In this document: one piece after another, positions 56,382 to 64,000 of the stretch
Position numbering within the stretch: position 1 is the first letter of the stretch
How the letters are laid out: every line of letters begins with the position of its first letter
The notes under the pieces: model-generated
The model's database searches: none
Seen by the model: only the letters and a program-made list of their open reading frames with translations
Told to the model about the DNA's origin: nothing
Translations under genes and position numbers: made by a program
Origin: Hyphomonadaceae bacterium
GTDB lineage: Bacteria > Pseudomonadota > Alphaproteobacteria > Caulobacterales > Aquidulcibacteraceae
DNA length: 64,000 nt
Direction: 5' to 3'
Assembly (NCBI GenBank): GCA_016791385.1
Contig: JAEUMR010000085.1
Location: 31,775 to 95,774, forward strand

Positions 56382-59300
56382 ATGTTGAAAGGCCTCGTCG
56401 CCTGGTGGGGACGCAACCCCGTCGCCGGCAACCTTTTGATGCTGTTCTGCGCCGTAGCGGGCGTCTTCTCCTTCAATCAGATGGAGAAGGAATTCTGGCC
56501 GGCGGGCCGCGATGACGGCGTGTTCATCAACGCCATCTGGCCGGGCGCGAGCCCGGAAGACATGGAACAGCAGATCATCGTCCGCATCGAGGAAGCGACC
56601 AGCGACCTCGACGGCGTCGATTGGGTGCGCTCGCGCTCCGGCGAAGGCTTCGGCTGGGTGCGCCTCGCCGCCGACGCCGGCATCGATGTCGACGCGATGA
56701 CCGAAGAAGTGCGCTCGCGCGTCAATTCCATTAGCGGCCTGCCCCAAGGGATGGAACCGATTCAAGTCGCGCGCCAGGTCGGCCGCAACTGGTCGATCAT
56801 CATTGGCGTGCACGGCAATATCGACGAGCGCACGCTGCGCGACACCGCCGAGCGCTTGCGCGATCGGCTCTCGCTGCTGCCAGGCGGCGCCAACACCGTG
56901 GTGGTGGGCGTGCGTACGCCCGAAGTGTCGATCGAGGTCTCGGAAGCCTCGCTTCAAGCCTACGGTCTTACCTTCGATGAAGTGGCGCGCGCAGTGCGCT
57001 CCACTTCGATCAACCAAGGCGCCGGCGCAGTGCGCACCGCCGACGGCAATTTCCAGCTGCAGGCGCGAAACCTCGCCGACAGCCAGCTCGATTTCGAGAA
57101 CATCATCATCCGCCAAACACCGGATGGCGGGGCGGTGCGCATCCGCGACGTCGCCCACGTGATCGACGGCTTCCAGGACACCAATCTCTACTCGCAGATC
57201 AACGGCGAGCCGTCGGCGCTGGTGACGCTGCAAACCGCCGACCGCTTCAACATCTGGGAAACCAACAAGGCGGTTCAGGACGCGCTGCGCGATTTCCGCG
57301 CCGAGGCGCCCGCCGGTGTTCAGATCACCACGATCTACAACGAGACCGAAGACTATAACGCGCTGCTCGACATCCTCTTTCAGAACGCGGCGCAGGGCTT
57401 CTTCCTGATCTTCCTGCTGCTGCTGCTGTCGCTGCACCCGAAGGTGGCGTTCTGGGCCACATTGGGGGTGATGACCGCGTTCGCTGGCTCGTTCTTCATC
57501 CTGCCTTATGTCGACGTGTCGCTGAACTTCATGAGCGTGTTCGGCTTCCTATTGGTGCTCGGCATCATGGTGGATGACGCGATCATCGTCGGTGAGGCAG
57601 TGTATGAGCGCGCCGAGAAAGGTCACCACGGCGCCGATTCCGCCATCACCGCGACGCAGATGGTGCTGAAGCCGCTGGTCGCCTCGGTGTTCGTGACGAT
57701 GATCGCGTTCAGCCCGATGATGCTGATCGAGGGCGATGTGCGCCAATTCACGCGCGCGATCTCACTCGTCGTGATGTCGACTCTGGTGTTCTCGCTAATC
57801 GAGAGCCTGATCATTCTGCCGGCGCACTTGGCGCACGTGAAGAGGGTCGAACCGGGCGGCAAAGGCATCATGAGCCGCCTCATGGCGTTGCAGCAGAAAT
57901 GCGCGCACTCGGTGGTCTGGGTGGCCGAAAATCTGCATGGGCCATTGGTGCGCACAGCTGTGCGCTTCCGTTACCTGACCTGGGCGATCTTCCTCGGCAT
58001 CATGGTGCTGGGCGTCGGCTTGATGGCCTCGGGCCGGGTCAAGCAGACGTTCATGCCGGAAGTCGAGGGCGACTTCATGCAGGCCAGCATCACGCTGCCG
58101 CAAACAACGCCGTTCTCGCGCATGGAGCAGGTCGCGGCGCAACTCGATGCGGCCCGGCGCGCGCTCGAACAGGAAACCGCCAGCAGCGCGGTTGAAGATC
58201 CCAACACTGGCCAGCGTTCGCGCGGCGTGGTGCGCTCGTGGAGCCAGTCGATCGAGGAGAACTCGATCCGTGCTTATGTCAGCCTGACGCCGCCGGAATC
58301 GCGTCCGAGCCTGCGTTCACGCCAGATCACGGAGCGACTCGAAGAATTGCTAGGCGAAGTGCCGGACGCGGACGAGATCAGCTTCTCGCTGTCGGGCTCT
58401 GGCTCGCCGTCGATCGATCTCGCCCTGATGGGCGAGAACAAGGAAGACCTAGACGCCGCGGTAGAGGACTTGAAGGCGCGCCTGCTGCAATTCTCGGACG
58501 TCACCAGCGTTCGCGACAGCCAAGACGCGGCAAACGAAGAATTGCGCTTCCAATTGCTGCCCGGCGCCGAGCAACTCGGCGTTACGTTGGGCGACATTAC
58601 CCGCCAAGTCCGCCAAGCCTATTTCGGCGACGAAGTGCAACGCCTGCCGCGTGAAGGCGACGACGTGCGCGTGTATGTCCGCTATCCGCGCGACGATCGC
58701 CGCACGCTGGAGAGCCTTGGCTCATTCCGTGTGCGCACCGCCGACGGGCGCGAAGTACCACTCGCATCTGTGGCGACCTGGGAGTTCGCTCCGGGCGTCA
58801 CCGGCCTCGACCGCCGCCAGCGCATGAGTTCGATCATGGTCACCGCTGACCTCGTCAACGGCGAGGCGCGCCAGGAGATCATGCGCACGCTCGACCGCGA
58901 CTATTGGCCGAACTTCGAATCGCGCTTCAGCACGGTGTCGCGCCGCGCCATCGGTGAGGCCGAAGGCCAAGCCGAGTTCATGGAGAACTTGACCCGGCTG
59001 ATGTTGCTGGCGTTCGCCGCCATCTACTTCCTGCTCGCGGTGACGTTCCGTTCCTACTGGCAGCCGGTGATGATCTTGTGCGTCATCCCCTTCTCCATCG
59101 TCGGAGCGCTGCTCGGGCACATGATGTTCGGCATCAGCTTTGCGCTGTTCTCATGGCTCGGCATGATCGCGGCGATCGGCGTGGTGGTGAACGACAACGT
59201 CGTGCTGGTCGATCGCTGCAACCAGATCCGCGGCTATTTCGGGCTACGCCGCAAGGGAACCGGACAGCCGCTGCCAGAAGAACTCGGGCTCGAATTGCAC

Positions 59301-59813
59301 GAATTCGCACTGCCCGACGGCCAGATGGTGGAGTATGTCGGCGTCGCTCCGGACCTTGAACCGCACGAAGAGATGATCGCCGAAGGCGCTGCGTCCGGCT
59401 TCCAGAAGGGACCGATCGAACTGCGCCATTCCGCGCAGATGCGCTTTGACGCCTCGGAGTACCGCGAGCGGGCGCAGGAGCTGGAGGCGCTGGGCTTCCA
59501 AGTGATGCGAGTGAAGGCCGAGCGTGGCATCACCGAGGCCTCGGTCTCGCGTTTCCGCCAGATCTTCCTCACCTCGGTGACGGAATTCATCGGCACCTCG
59601 CCGATGCTGCTGGAGAATGCCGCGATCGTTCAGTTCCTGAAGCCGATGGTGATCAGCTTGGCCTTCGGGGTGCTGATCTGCATGCCGGCCACCTTGATCC
59701 TGACACCCGCTTTCTACATGATCGGCATAGACTTGAAGCGCGTGATCGGAGGCATGTTCGGCTTCTATGCGCGCCTCTATGGGGGCCGCCGCAGACTGGC
59801 CGCGGCGGAATAA
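56382..59813 (+). CDS. RND efflux permease with an enlarged cytoplasmic loop
   Basis: A 1143-residue HAE1/AcrB-type pump, longer than the usual 1020-1060. TM1 segment AGNLLMLFCAVAGVFSFNQM, porter domains, GIMVDDAIIVGEAVYERAEK (TM4 proton-relay Asp pair VDDA), and a second membrane half (LGMIAAIGVVVNDNVVLVDR). Between Cys946 (DRCNQIRGYFG) and Arg1057 (SVSRFRQIFLTSVTEFIGTS) there are about 111 residues where typical pumps have 25-30; the extra part is soluble and mixed in charge (DGQMVEYVGVAPDLEPHEE). The substrate is unknown. GGAGGAGAAAGG precedes ATG 56382. Confidence 0.92.
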   Translation: MLKGLVAWWGRNPVAGNLLMLFCAVAGVFSFNQMEKEFWPAGRDDGVFINAIWPGASPEDMEQQIIVRIEEATSDLDGVDWVRSRSGEGFGWVRLAADAGIDVDAMTEEVRSRVNSISGLPQGMEPIQVARQVGRNWSIIIGVHGNIDERTLRDTAERLRDRLSLLPGGANTVVVGVRTPEVSIEVSEASLQAYGLTFDEVARAVRSTSINQGAGAVRTADGNFQLQARNLADSQLDFENIIIRQTPDGGAVRIRDVAHVIDGFQDTNLYSQINGEPSALVTLQTADRFNIWETNKAVQDALRDFRAEAPAGVQITTIYNETEDYNALLDILFQNAAQGFFLIFLLLLLSLHPKVAFWATLGVMTAFAGSFFILPYVDVSLNFMSVFGFLLVLGIMVDDAIIVGEAVYERAEKGHHGADSAITATQMVLKPLVASVFVTMIAFSPMMLIEGDVRQFTRAISLVVMSTLVFSLIESLIILPAHLAHVKRVEPGGKGIMSRLMALQQKCAHSVVWVAENLHGPLVRTAVRFRYLTWAIFLGIMVLGVGLMASGRVKQTFMPEVEGDFMQASITLPQTTPFSRMEQVAAQLDAARRALEQETASSAVEDPNTGQRSRGVVRSWSQSIEENSIRAYVSLTPPESRPSLRSRQITERLEELLGEVPDADEISFSLSGSGSPSIDLALMGENKEDLDAAVEDLKARLLQFSDVTSVRDSQDAANEELRFQLLPGAEQLGVTLGDITRQVRQAYFGDEVQRLPREGDDVRVYVRYPRDDRRTLESLGSFRVRTADGREVPLASVATWEFAPGVTGLDRRQRMSSIMVTADLVNGEARQEIMRTLDRDYWPNFESRFSTVSRRAIGEAEGQAEFMENLTRLMLLAFAAIYFLLAVTFRSYWQPVMILCVIPFSIVGALLGHMMFGISFALFSWLGMIAAIGVVVNDNVVLVDRCNQIRGYFGLRRKGTGQPLPEELGLELHEFALPDGQMVEYVGVAPDLEPHEEMIAEGAASGFQKGPIELRHSAQMRFDASEYRERAQELEALGFQVMRVKAERGITEASVSRFRQIFLTSVTEFIGTSPMLLENAAIVQFLKPMVISLAFGVLICMPATLILTPAFYMIGIDLKRVIGGMFGFYARLYGGRRRLAAAE

Positions 59814-59831
59814 GAACTTCGGAGGCAAGAC

Positions 59832-61895
59832 ATGATCAATTTGACCCGCCGCGCCATGGGCGCGTCGACGCTGGCGCTGTTGGCCGGCTGCGCCACGGGC
59901 GCCGAGGAAGTGGTAACGGCCGCACCGGCGCGTGCGCCGGCCGCAATCGGCGCCTGGGGCGTCGACCTCTCAGCGCGCGATCTCAATGTGAAAGCGGGCG
60001 ACGATTTCTTCCGTCACGCCAACGGAACCTGGCTCGCCAACACGCAAATCCCGGCCGACCGCACGCGCTGGGGCACCTTCGACATGCTGCGCGAGAAGTC
60101 GGACAACGACCAGCGCGTGATCATTGAAGAGGTTGCGCTCGCCGGCGGCGCGCCAGGCTCGAACCAGCAGAAGATCGCCGACTTCTACAACGCGTTCCTC
60201 AATCAGGAAGCGATTGACGCCGCGGGCCTTGCGCCCGTGCAGGCCGAACTCGCGCGTATCAACGCGCTGCGCACTCACGAAGAAGCGGTGCGCCTGATTG
60301 GCGACCCGGCGATCTCTGTCAGCTCGCCGATCGCGATGTACGTCGGCCTCGATGACCGCAATCCGAACCGCTACATCACCAACATGTCGCACTCGGGCCT
60401 CGGCCTGCCGGAGCGCGAATATTATCGCCGCACCGACGGTGAGTTCCCGAACATCCGCACCGCCTATGTTGCGCACATCGAGCGCGTGCTGACCCTGGCG
60501 GGCCAATCCAACGCCGGCGCCAAGGCGCGTTCGATCCTGGCGCTGGAAACGCAGATCGCCGAACGGCATTGGCCGATCGCCGACCGCCGCGACCGCGAGC
60601 GCACCTACAATCTGAAGACGCGCGCCGAAATTCGCGCGCTGGCGCCGACCTTCCCGTGGGATGCGGCGTTCGACGCCTCAGGCCTCGGCGGCGTGCAGGA
60701 AGTCGTTATCGCCGAGTTGTCGGCAATCGGCCCGCTGGCGCAGCTGTTCATGCGCACCCCGGTTTCGACCTGGCGCTCGTATCTGGCCTACCACCTGATC
60801 CGCAACAATGCGGCGGTGCTGCCGAAGAATATCGATGACGAAGTGTTCGACTTCTTCGGCCGCACGCTGAACGGTCAGCCGCAACAACGCGAGCGCTGGA
60901 AGCGCGCGGTGCAAGCCACCAACGGCGCGCTCGGCGAAGCGGTTGGCCAAATCTACGTGCAGCGCCACTTCCCACCGGAAGCCAAGGCGCAAATGACGGA
61001 GCTGGTCGAGAACCTGCGCCGGGCCTATGGCGAGCGCATCGACGCCGTGTCGTGGATGTCTGCGGAAACGAAGGTCGCTGCGCGCGAGAAGCTGGCGACG
61101 TTCCGGCCGAAGATCGGCTATCCGGATCGTTGGCGCGATTACTCGGCCTTCGAAGTGCGCGCCGGCGATGCGTACGGCAACGCCAAGCGCTTCCAGGTGT
61201 TCGACTGGAACCACGACCTTGAGCGTCTGTCCCGCCCGACCGACAAGGACGAGTGGTTCATGACGCCGCAAACGGTGAACGCTTATTACAATCCGACCTT
61301 CAACGAGATCGTGTTCCCGGCTGCGATCCTGCAACCGCCCTTCTTCGATCCGAACGCCGATCCGGCGGTCAATTACGGCGCCATTGGCGGCGTGATCGGC
61401 CACGAAATGGGCCACGGCTTCGATGACCAGGGCGCGAAGTCTGACGCGCAGGGCGTGCTGCGCGATTGGTGGAACCCCTCCGACGTCGCCGCCTTCACCC
61501 AGGTCACCGATCGTCTCGTGGCGCAGTACGATGCGTTCACCCCGCTCGAAGGCATCCACGTCAACGGGCGCCTCACGCTTGGCGAAAACATCGGCGACAA
61601 TGGCGGCCTGCAGGTCTCGTATCACGCCTACAATCTGTCGCGGAACGGCGCTGCCGCGCCGGTGCTCGATGGCCTCAGCGGCGATCAGCGCTTCTTCCTC
61701 GGCTGGGCGCAAGCGTGGCGCGCGCTGATCCGTGATGCGGCGCTGCGCAACCAAGTGCTGACCGATCCGCACTCGCCTTCGCTCTACCGCTGCAACGGCA
61801 CGGTGCGGAACATGGATAGCTGGTACGCCGCGTTCAACGTGCAGGAGAGCGACGCGCTCTATCTCGCGCCGGCTGACCGCGTCACCATCTGGTAA
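59832..61895 (+). CDS. M13 family zinc metallopeptidase (neprilysin-like), lipoprotein
   Basis: A 687-residue PepO/neprilysin-type endopeptidase. Lipoprotein signal with GASTLALLAGCA (Cys20). The zinc motif HEMGH is His524-Glu525-His528 in GVIGHEMGHGFDDQGAKSD; the third zinc ligand Glu585 is in LGENIGDNGG; MDSWYAAFNVQESDALYL-like C-terminus. Full length of the family. It cuts small peptides in the periplasm. It begins 18 bases after the pump stop with GGAGG upstream, so it is in the efflux operon. Confidence 0.93.
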   Translation: MINLTRRAMGASTLALLAGCATGAEEVVTAAPARAPAAIGAWGVDLSARDLNVKAGDDFFRHANGTWLANTQIPADRTRWGTFDMLREKSDNDQRVIIEEVALAGGAPGSNQQKIADFYNAFLNQEAIDAAGLAPVQAELARINALRTHEEAVRLIGDPAISVSSPIAMYVGLDDRNPNRYITNMSHSGLGLPEREYYRRTDGEFPNIRTAYVAHIERVLTLAGQSNAGAKARSILALETQIAERHWPIADRRDRERTYNLKTRAEIRALAPTFPWDAAFDASGLGGVQEVVIAELSAIGPLAQLFMRTPVSTWRSYLAYHLIRNNAAVLPKNIDDEVFDFFGRTLNGQPQQRERWKRAVQATNGALGEAVGQIYVQRHFPPEAKAQMTELVENLRRAYGERIDAVSWMSAETKVAAREKLATFRPKIGYPDRWRDYSAFEVRAGDAYGNAKRFQVFDWNHDLERLSRPTDKDEWFMTPQTVNAYYNPTFNEIVFPAAILQPPFFDPNADPAVNYGAIGGVIGHEMGHGFDDQGAKSDAQGVLRDWWNPSDVAAFTQVTDRLVAQYDAFTPLEGIHVNGRLTLGENIGDNGGLQVSYHAYNLSRNGAAAPVLDGLSGDQRFFLGWAQAWRALIRDAALRNQVLTDPHSPSLYRCNGTVRNMDSWYAAFNVQESDALYLAPADRVTIW

Positions 61896-61919
61896 GCGCA
61901 AGCTACCGCGCAAAATGCG

Positions 61920-61954
61920 AAGGGGAGCGGCTCACACCGCTCCCCTTTTCGTTT
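61920..61954 (+). terminator. Rho-independent terminator of the efflux-metallopeptidase operon
   Basis: The arms AAGGGGAGCGG (61920-61930) and CCGCTCCCCTT (61937-61947) are perfect 11-base complements with a 6-base loop, followed by TTCGTTT. It lies 24 bases after the stop and also faces the convergent lipoprotein gene. Confidence 0.85.
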
Positions 61955-61968
61955 GTACTGGCGGTGAG

Positions 61969-62487
61969 TTACGGCGCGGTCGCGAGCGATTGCGAGGCAG
62001 CTTGCGCCAAGCGGCGCGCGATCTGCTCGCCGCTCATCGCCGCATCGCCCGAGCTACCGCTCACCATCACGACGGCGCCGCCTTGGCGGAAAACGATCTG
62101 CGTCTGATAGCCGGGCAAATCGGTGGCGATGCGCGCATCCTCGCCGAGCCCTTCGACCGGCGCCAACGCTGTTTCAGTCTGCGCGTCCCACTTCTCGATG
62201 GTCTCGGCCATGTTCGCTTCAGGCGTGACCGCGCCCAGGCTCGCGGCGTTCGAGATCACGACTTCGCCGCTGCGCGTTCCGTCCGCGGACTGGAACTGGC
62301 ACGAGGCCGCCATGGTCTCGAGCCGGCCATAGCCAACGTGTTCGACATTGGCGCCGAAGATCGCCTCCGGCTGCGCGATCAGCGCGCAGGCTTCCTCCGA
62401 AGCGCCTGGACCGCCCGGGCGCTGTGCGCCCTGCCCGCACGCGGCCAGCGCCGCGGCGCACGCAAAAGCCAGAAGAAGACGCTTCAT
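61969..62487 (-). CDS. Hypothetical lipoprotein
   Basis: A 172-residue protein with a lipoprotein signal (LLLAFACAAALAAC, Cys17). The mature part has paired cysteines in EEACALIAQPEAIFG and MAASCQFQSADG, and strands (SGEVVISNAASLGAV, IVFRQGGAVVMVSGSSG) like small DUF3558-type periplasmic domains, though I cannot assign the family with certainty. It is a single gene convergent with the metallopeptidase operon. Confidence 0.72.
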   Translation of the reverse strand: MKRLLLAFACAAALAACGQGAQRPGGPGASEEACALIAQPEAIFGANVEHVGYGRLETMAASCQFQSADGTRSGEVVISNAASLGAVTPEANMAETIEKWDAQTETALAPVEGLGEDARIATDLPGYQTQIVFRQGGAVVMVSGSSGDAAMSGEQIARRLAQAASQSLATAP

Positions 62488-62581
62488 CGCCGCTCTCTCG
62501 TCGTCGCGAATTGCGGGCCGGGCGGCCCGTTCCCGTCCAGCCCATGACAGTTTTGCGACAACGCCGCAAGAGGCGGACGCG

Positions 62582-62986
62582 TCAGGGGTATTTGCGCGCC
62601 ATGTGCGCCCAGGCGCGCTCGATCAGCGCGCGCAGCGCCTGCGCATCAACCTCCGCGAGTTTGTTGATGTAGAGGCAGCCTTTGCCGCGTTTGTGTTTGC
62701 CCAGTTTGCCCAGCACCGCCTCCGGTTCGGTGGCGCCGAAGCTGAGATAGAGAACCAGGCTCGTCTTGCGCGGTGAAAAGCCCGTGCGCATCCACCGTCC
62801 GGTCGAACCATCGTACTCGCCGTAGCCGACGATCGATGTCCCCCACATCGCCGGCTTTTCGCCAGTGACTTCGCGGAAGAGCTTGTCCACCGCCTTCGCG
62901 TCCTTGCGCCGCGTTTCGCCTTCAACGGCGGCGAGAAAGGCGGAGACGGAAGCGTTGGTGCGAACCGTCTTCGGTGCGTTGGACAT
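62582..62986 (-). CDS. DUF1801 domain protein
   Basis: A 134-residue DUF1801 protein: VSAFLAAVEGETRRKDAKAV (helical start), EKPAMWGTSIVGYGEY, STGRWMRTGFSPRKTSLVLY, the segment GKHKRGKGCLYINKLAEVD and ALRALIERAWAHM. All family landmarks are seen. It differs clearly from the DUF1801 protein at 37192. Function unknown. ATG 62986 is preceded by a GGGGAGG leader; a longer reading to 63007 adds MFARGGP. Confidence 0.85.
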   Translation of the reverse strand: MSNAPKTVRTNASVSAFLAAVEGETRRKDAKAVDKLFREVTGEKPAMWGTSIVGYGEYDGSTGRWMRTGFSPRKTSLVLYLSFGATEPEAVLGKLGKHKRGKGCLYINKLAEVDAQALRALIERAWAHMARKYP

Positions 62987-63036
62987 CGGACCTCCCCGTG
63001 CAAACATCGGACAGAAACAACTCTTCCGAGGATGCC

Positions 63037-63483
63037 ATGAGCGAATCCGCAGCCGTCATAATCGCAGCTCTGATCGCCGCAGCATCAGCTTTGTGGATCG
63101 GATGGCTCCAATTTGCCAGTTTGAACCACCAGAACAAGTGGCAGATGCGCGAAGCGCGTCTGAAGATCTACAACGCCTGTCGCGACATGCTCGTGGTCGC
63201 ATCACAGTATGAACTCACTGACGAAATACGCAGCGAATTCCTGAGGGCTGAAATTGGTGTCGGGTTCCTATTCGACAGCGATGTCGTCTCCTTCATCAAG
63301 GAGGCGCGCGACCAGATGCACACAATCGACGTCTTCAAGCCGGATAGAAACAGCGACGCGTCGCCGGAACAAAAGAAGGAACATCTGGCTAAATACCATG
63401 CCGCTTGGAGACGAGTTGGCGAGATGGTCAAGCAAATCGATGTCGTGTTTGCCCCGTACCTCGACTTCCGAAACCTTAGATAA
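63037..63483 (+). CDS. Hypothetical single-TM protein
   Basis: A 148-residue protein with one N-terminal transmembrane helix (AAVIIAALIAAASALWIGWL) and a cytosolic helical domain (NKWQMREARLKIYNACRDML, EIRSEFLRAEIGVGFLFDSD, VVSFIKEARDQMHTIDVFKP). Proteins of this shape occur widely as small accessory genes. The base composition is visibly lower in GC than the neighbours, which suggests recent gain. GAGGATGCC stands just before ATG 63037. It is divergent from the DUF1801 gene. Function not recognised. Confidence 0.72.
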   Translation: MSESAAVIIAALIAAASALWIGWLQFASLNHQNKWQMREARLKIYNACRDMLVVASQYELTDEIRSEFLRAEIGVGFLFDSDVVSFIKEARDQMHTIDVFKPDRNSDASPEQKKEHLAKYHAAWRRVGEMVKQIDVVFAPYLDFRNLR

Positions 63484-63484
63484 C

Positions 63485-64000
63485 TCACAGCCCCTTCACG
63501 ATCTCATCCGTCATCTTCTTGGCGTCGCCGAACAGCATCATGGTGTTGTCGCGGAAGAAGAGTTCGTTTTCGACGCCGGCATAGCCCGAGCCCATGCCGC
63601 GCTTCACGAACAGCACCGTCTTGGCCTTTTCGACATCGAGGATCGGCATGCCGAAGATCGGGCTTTTCGGGTCGGTCTTGGCGGCAGGATTAGTGACGTC
63701 GTTAGCGCCGATGACGTAGGCGACATCGGCCTGGCTGAACTCGTTGTTGATGTCTTCGAGTTCGAACACCTCATCGTACGGCACGTTTGCTTCGGCCAGC
63801 AGCACGTTCATGTGCCCCGGCATGCGGCCCGCGACCGGGTGGATGGCGTACTTCACCTCGACGCCTTCCTTCTTCAGCATGTCGGCCATTTCGCGCACGC
63901 TGTGCTGCGCTTGCGCAACCGCCATGCCGTAGCCCGGCACGATGATCACCTTCGAGGCATTCTTCATGATGAAGGCCGCGTCGTCGGCGCTGCCCTGCTT
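63485..64000 (-). CDS. pntB: NAD(P) transhydrogenase beta subunit, C-terminal part
   Basis: The last 171 residues of PntB; the gene continues past the right edge. Domain III, which binds NADP(H), is visible: [80 protein letters not shown] and [20 protein letters not shown]. The enzyme couples proton entry to hydride transfer from NADH to NADP. The preceding residues [14 protein letters not shown] show the open frame to the edge. Confidence 0.95.
   Translation of the reverse strand, partial: KQGSADDAAFIMKNASKVIIVPGYGMAVAQAQHSVREMADMLKKEGVEVKYAIHPVAGRMPGHMNVLLAEANVPYDEVFELEDINNEFSQADVAYVIGANDVTNPAAKTDPKSPIFGMPILDVEKAKTVLFVKRGMGSGYAGVENELFFRDNTMMLFGDAKKMTDEIVKGL

Noticed and set aside
1-64000. 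CRISPR array, tRNA, rRNA or prophage
   Set aside because: No regularly spaced direct repeats, no tRNA-like cloverleaf and no integrase, transposase or phage structural gene were seen on reading both strands.

Overview
The window is high-GC, gene-dense DNA from an alphaproteobacterium, most likely of the Caulobacterales (Caulobacter or Hyphomonas relatives). The best taxonomic evidence is a GcrA cell-cycle regulator (43703-44209, minus), a PodJ-type polar organiser (23561-27388), a CC_3452-like secreted protein, a NodT-family outer-membrane efflux lipoprotein and several palindromic repeat families typical of the class. I saw no rRNA, tRNA, CRISPR array, transposase or prophage. About 64 protein genes are supported, and the last one (pntB) runs off the right edge.

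Layout. 1-2262: a dienoyl-CoA isomerase-like crotonase, a four-helix-bundle ORF enclosed in perfect 25-bp inverted repeats that resembles the intervening sequences of 23S rRNA, inorganic pyrophosphatase, and a coupled small ORF. 2259-8000: lipoproteins, a thiolase, a coiled-coil membrane protein and an ExoD-like protein. 8058-9616: a stand-alone Dcm/Vsr pair. 9613-12377: a histidine kinase whose phospho-acceptor His is replaced by Asp, an SRPBCC protein and an OmpA-family lipoprotein. 12455-15139: a DEAD-box RNA helicase and an old-yellow-enzyme flavoprotein. 15211-23125 (minus): a fatty-acid beta-oxidation locus led by a MerR regulator, running fadE, osmC, small coiled coil, fadA, fadB, methyltransferase, membrane protein. 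23561-27388: podJ. 27526-29692: TauE/SafE exporter, TIGR02186 and DUF3429 proteins. 29689-35402: PdeM nuclease and Lhr-type helicase, the two parts of a DNA-damage module, separated by an SdsA-type alkylsulfatase and palindromic repeats. 35485-37182: a two-TM protein and an atypical receiver protein. 37192-42762: an AraC/VOC operon, an MFS transporter, an alpha/beta hydrolase, a TetR regulator and two hotdog thioesterases.

42763-43702 is a gene-free, repeat-packed stretch ending at the gcrA terminator. 44488-49608 holds an orphan ABC-2 permease, an esterase and the argD-argF-hslO cluster. 49605-53356 (minus) is the phosphate regulon, phoR-pstB-phoU-phoB without pstC or pstA. 53611-61895 is a tripartite RND efflux operon ending in an M13 metallopeptidase. 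61969-64000 has small hypothetical genes and the 3' part of pntB.

The strongest leads are the IVS-like cassette at 1037-1489, a pair of REP-like palindromes inserted in frame in the Lhr helicase gene (about 34640-34769), an RND pump with about 85 extra residues in a cytoplasmic loop, two signalling proteins that have lost their phospho-acceptor residue (kinase H to D, receiver D to E), and an MFS gene that seems to need a CTG start directly after the upstream stop codon. No single wholly new multigene system stands out.
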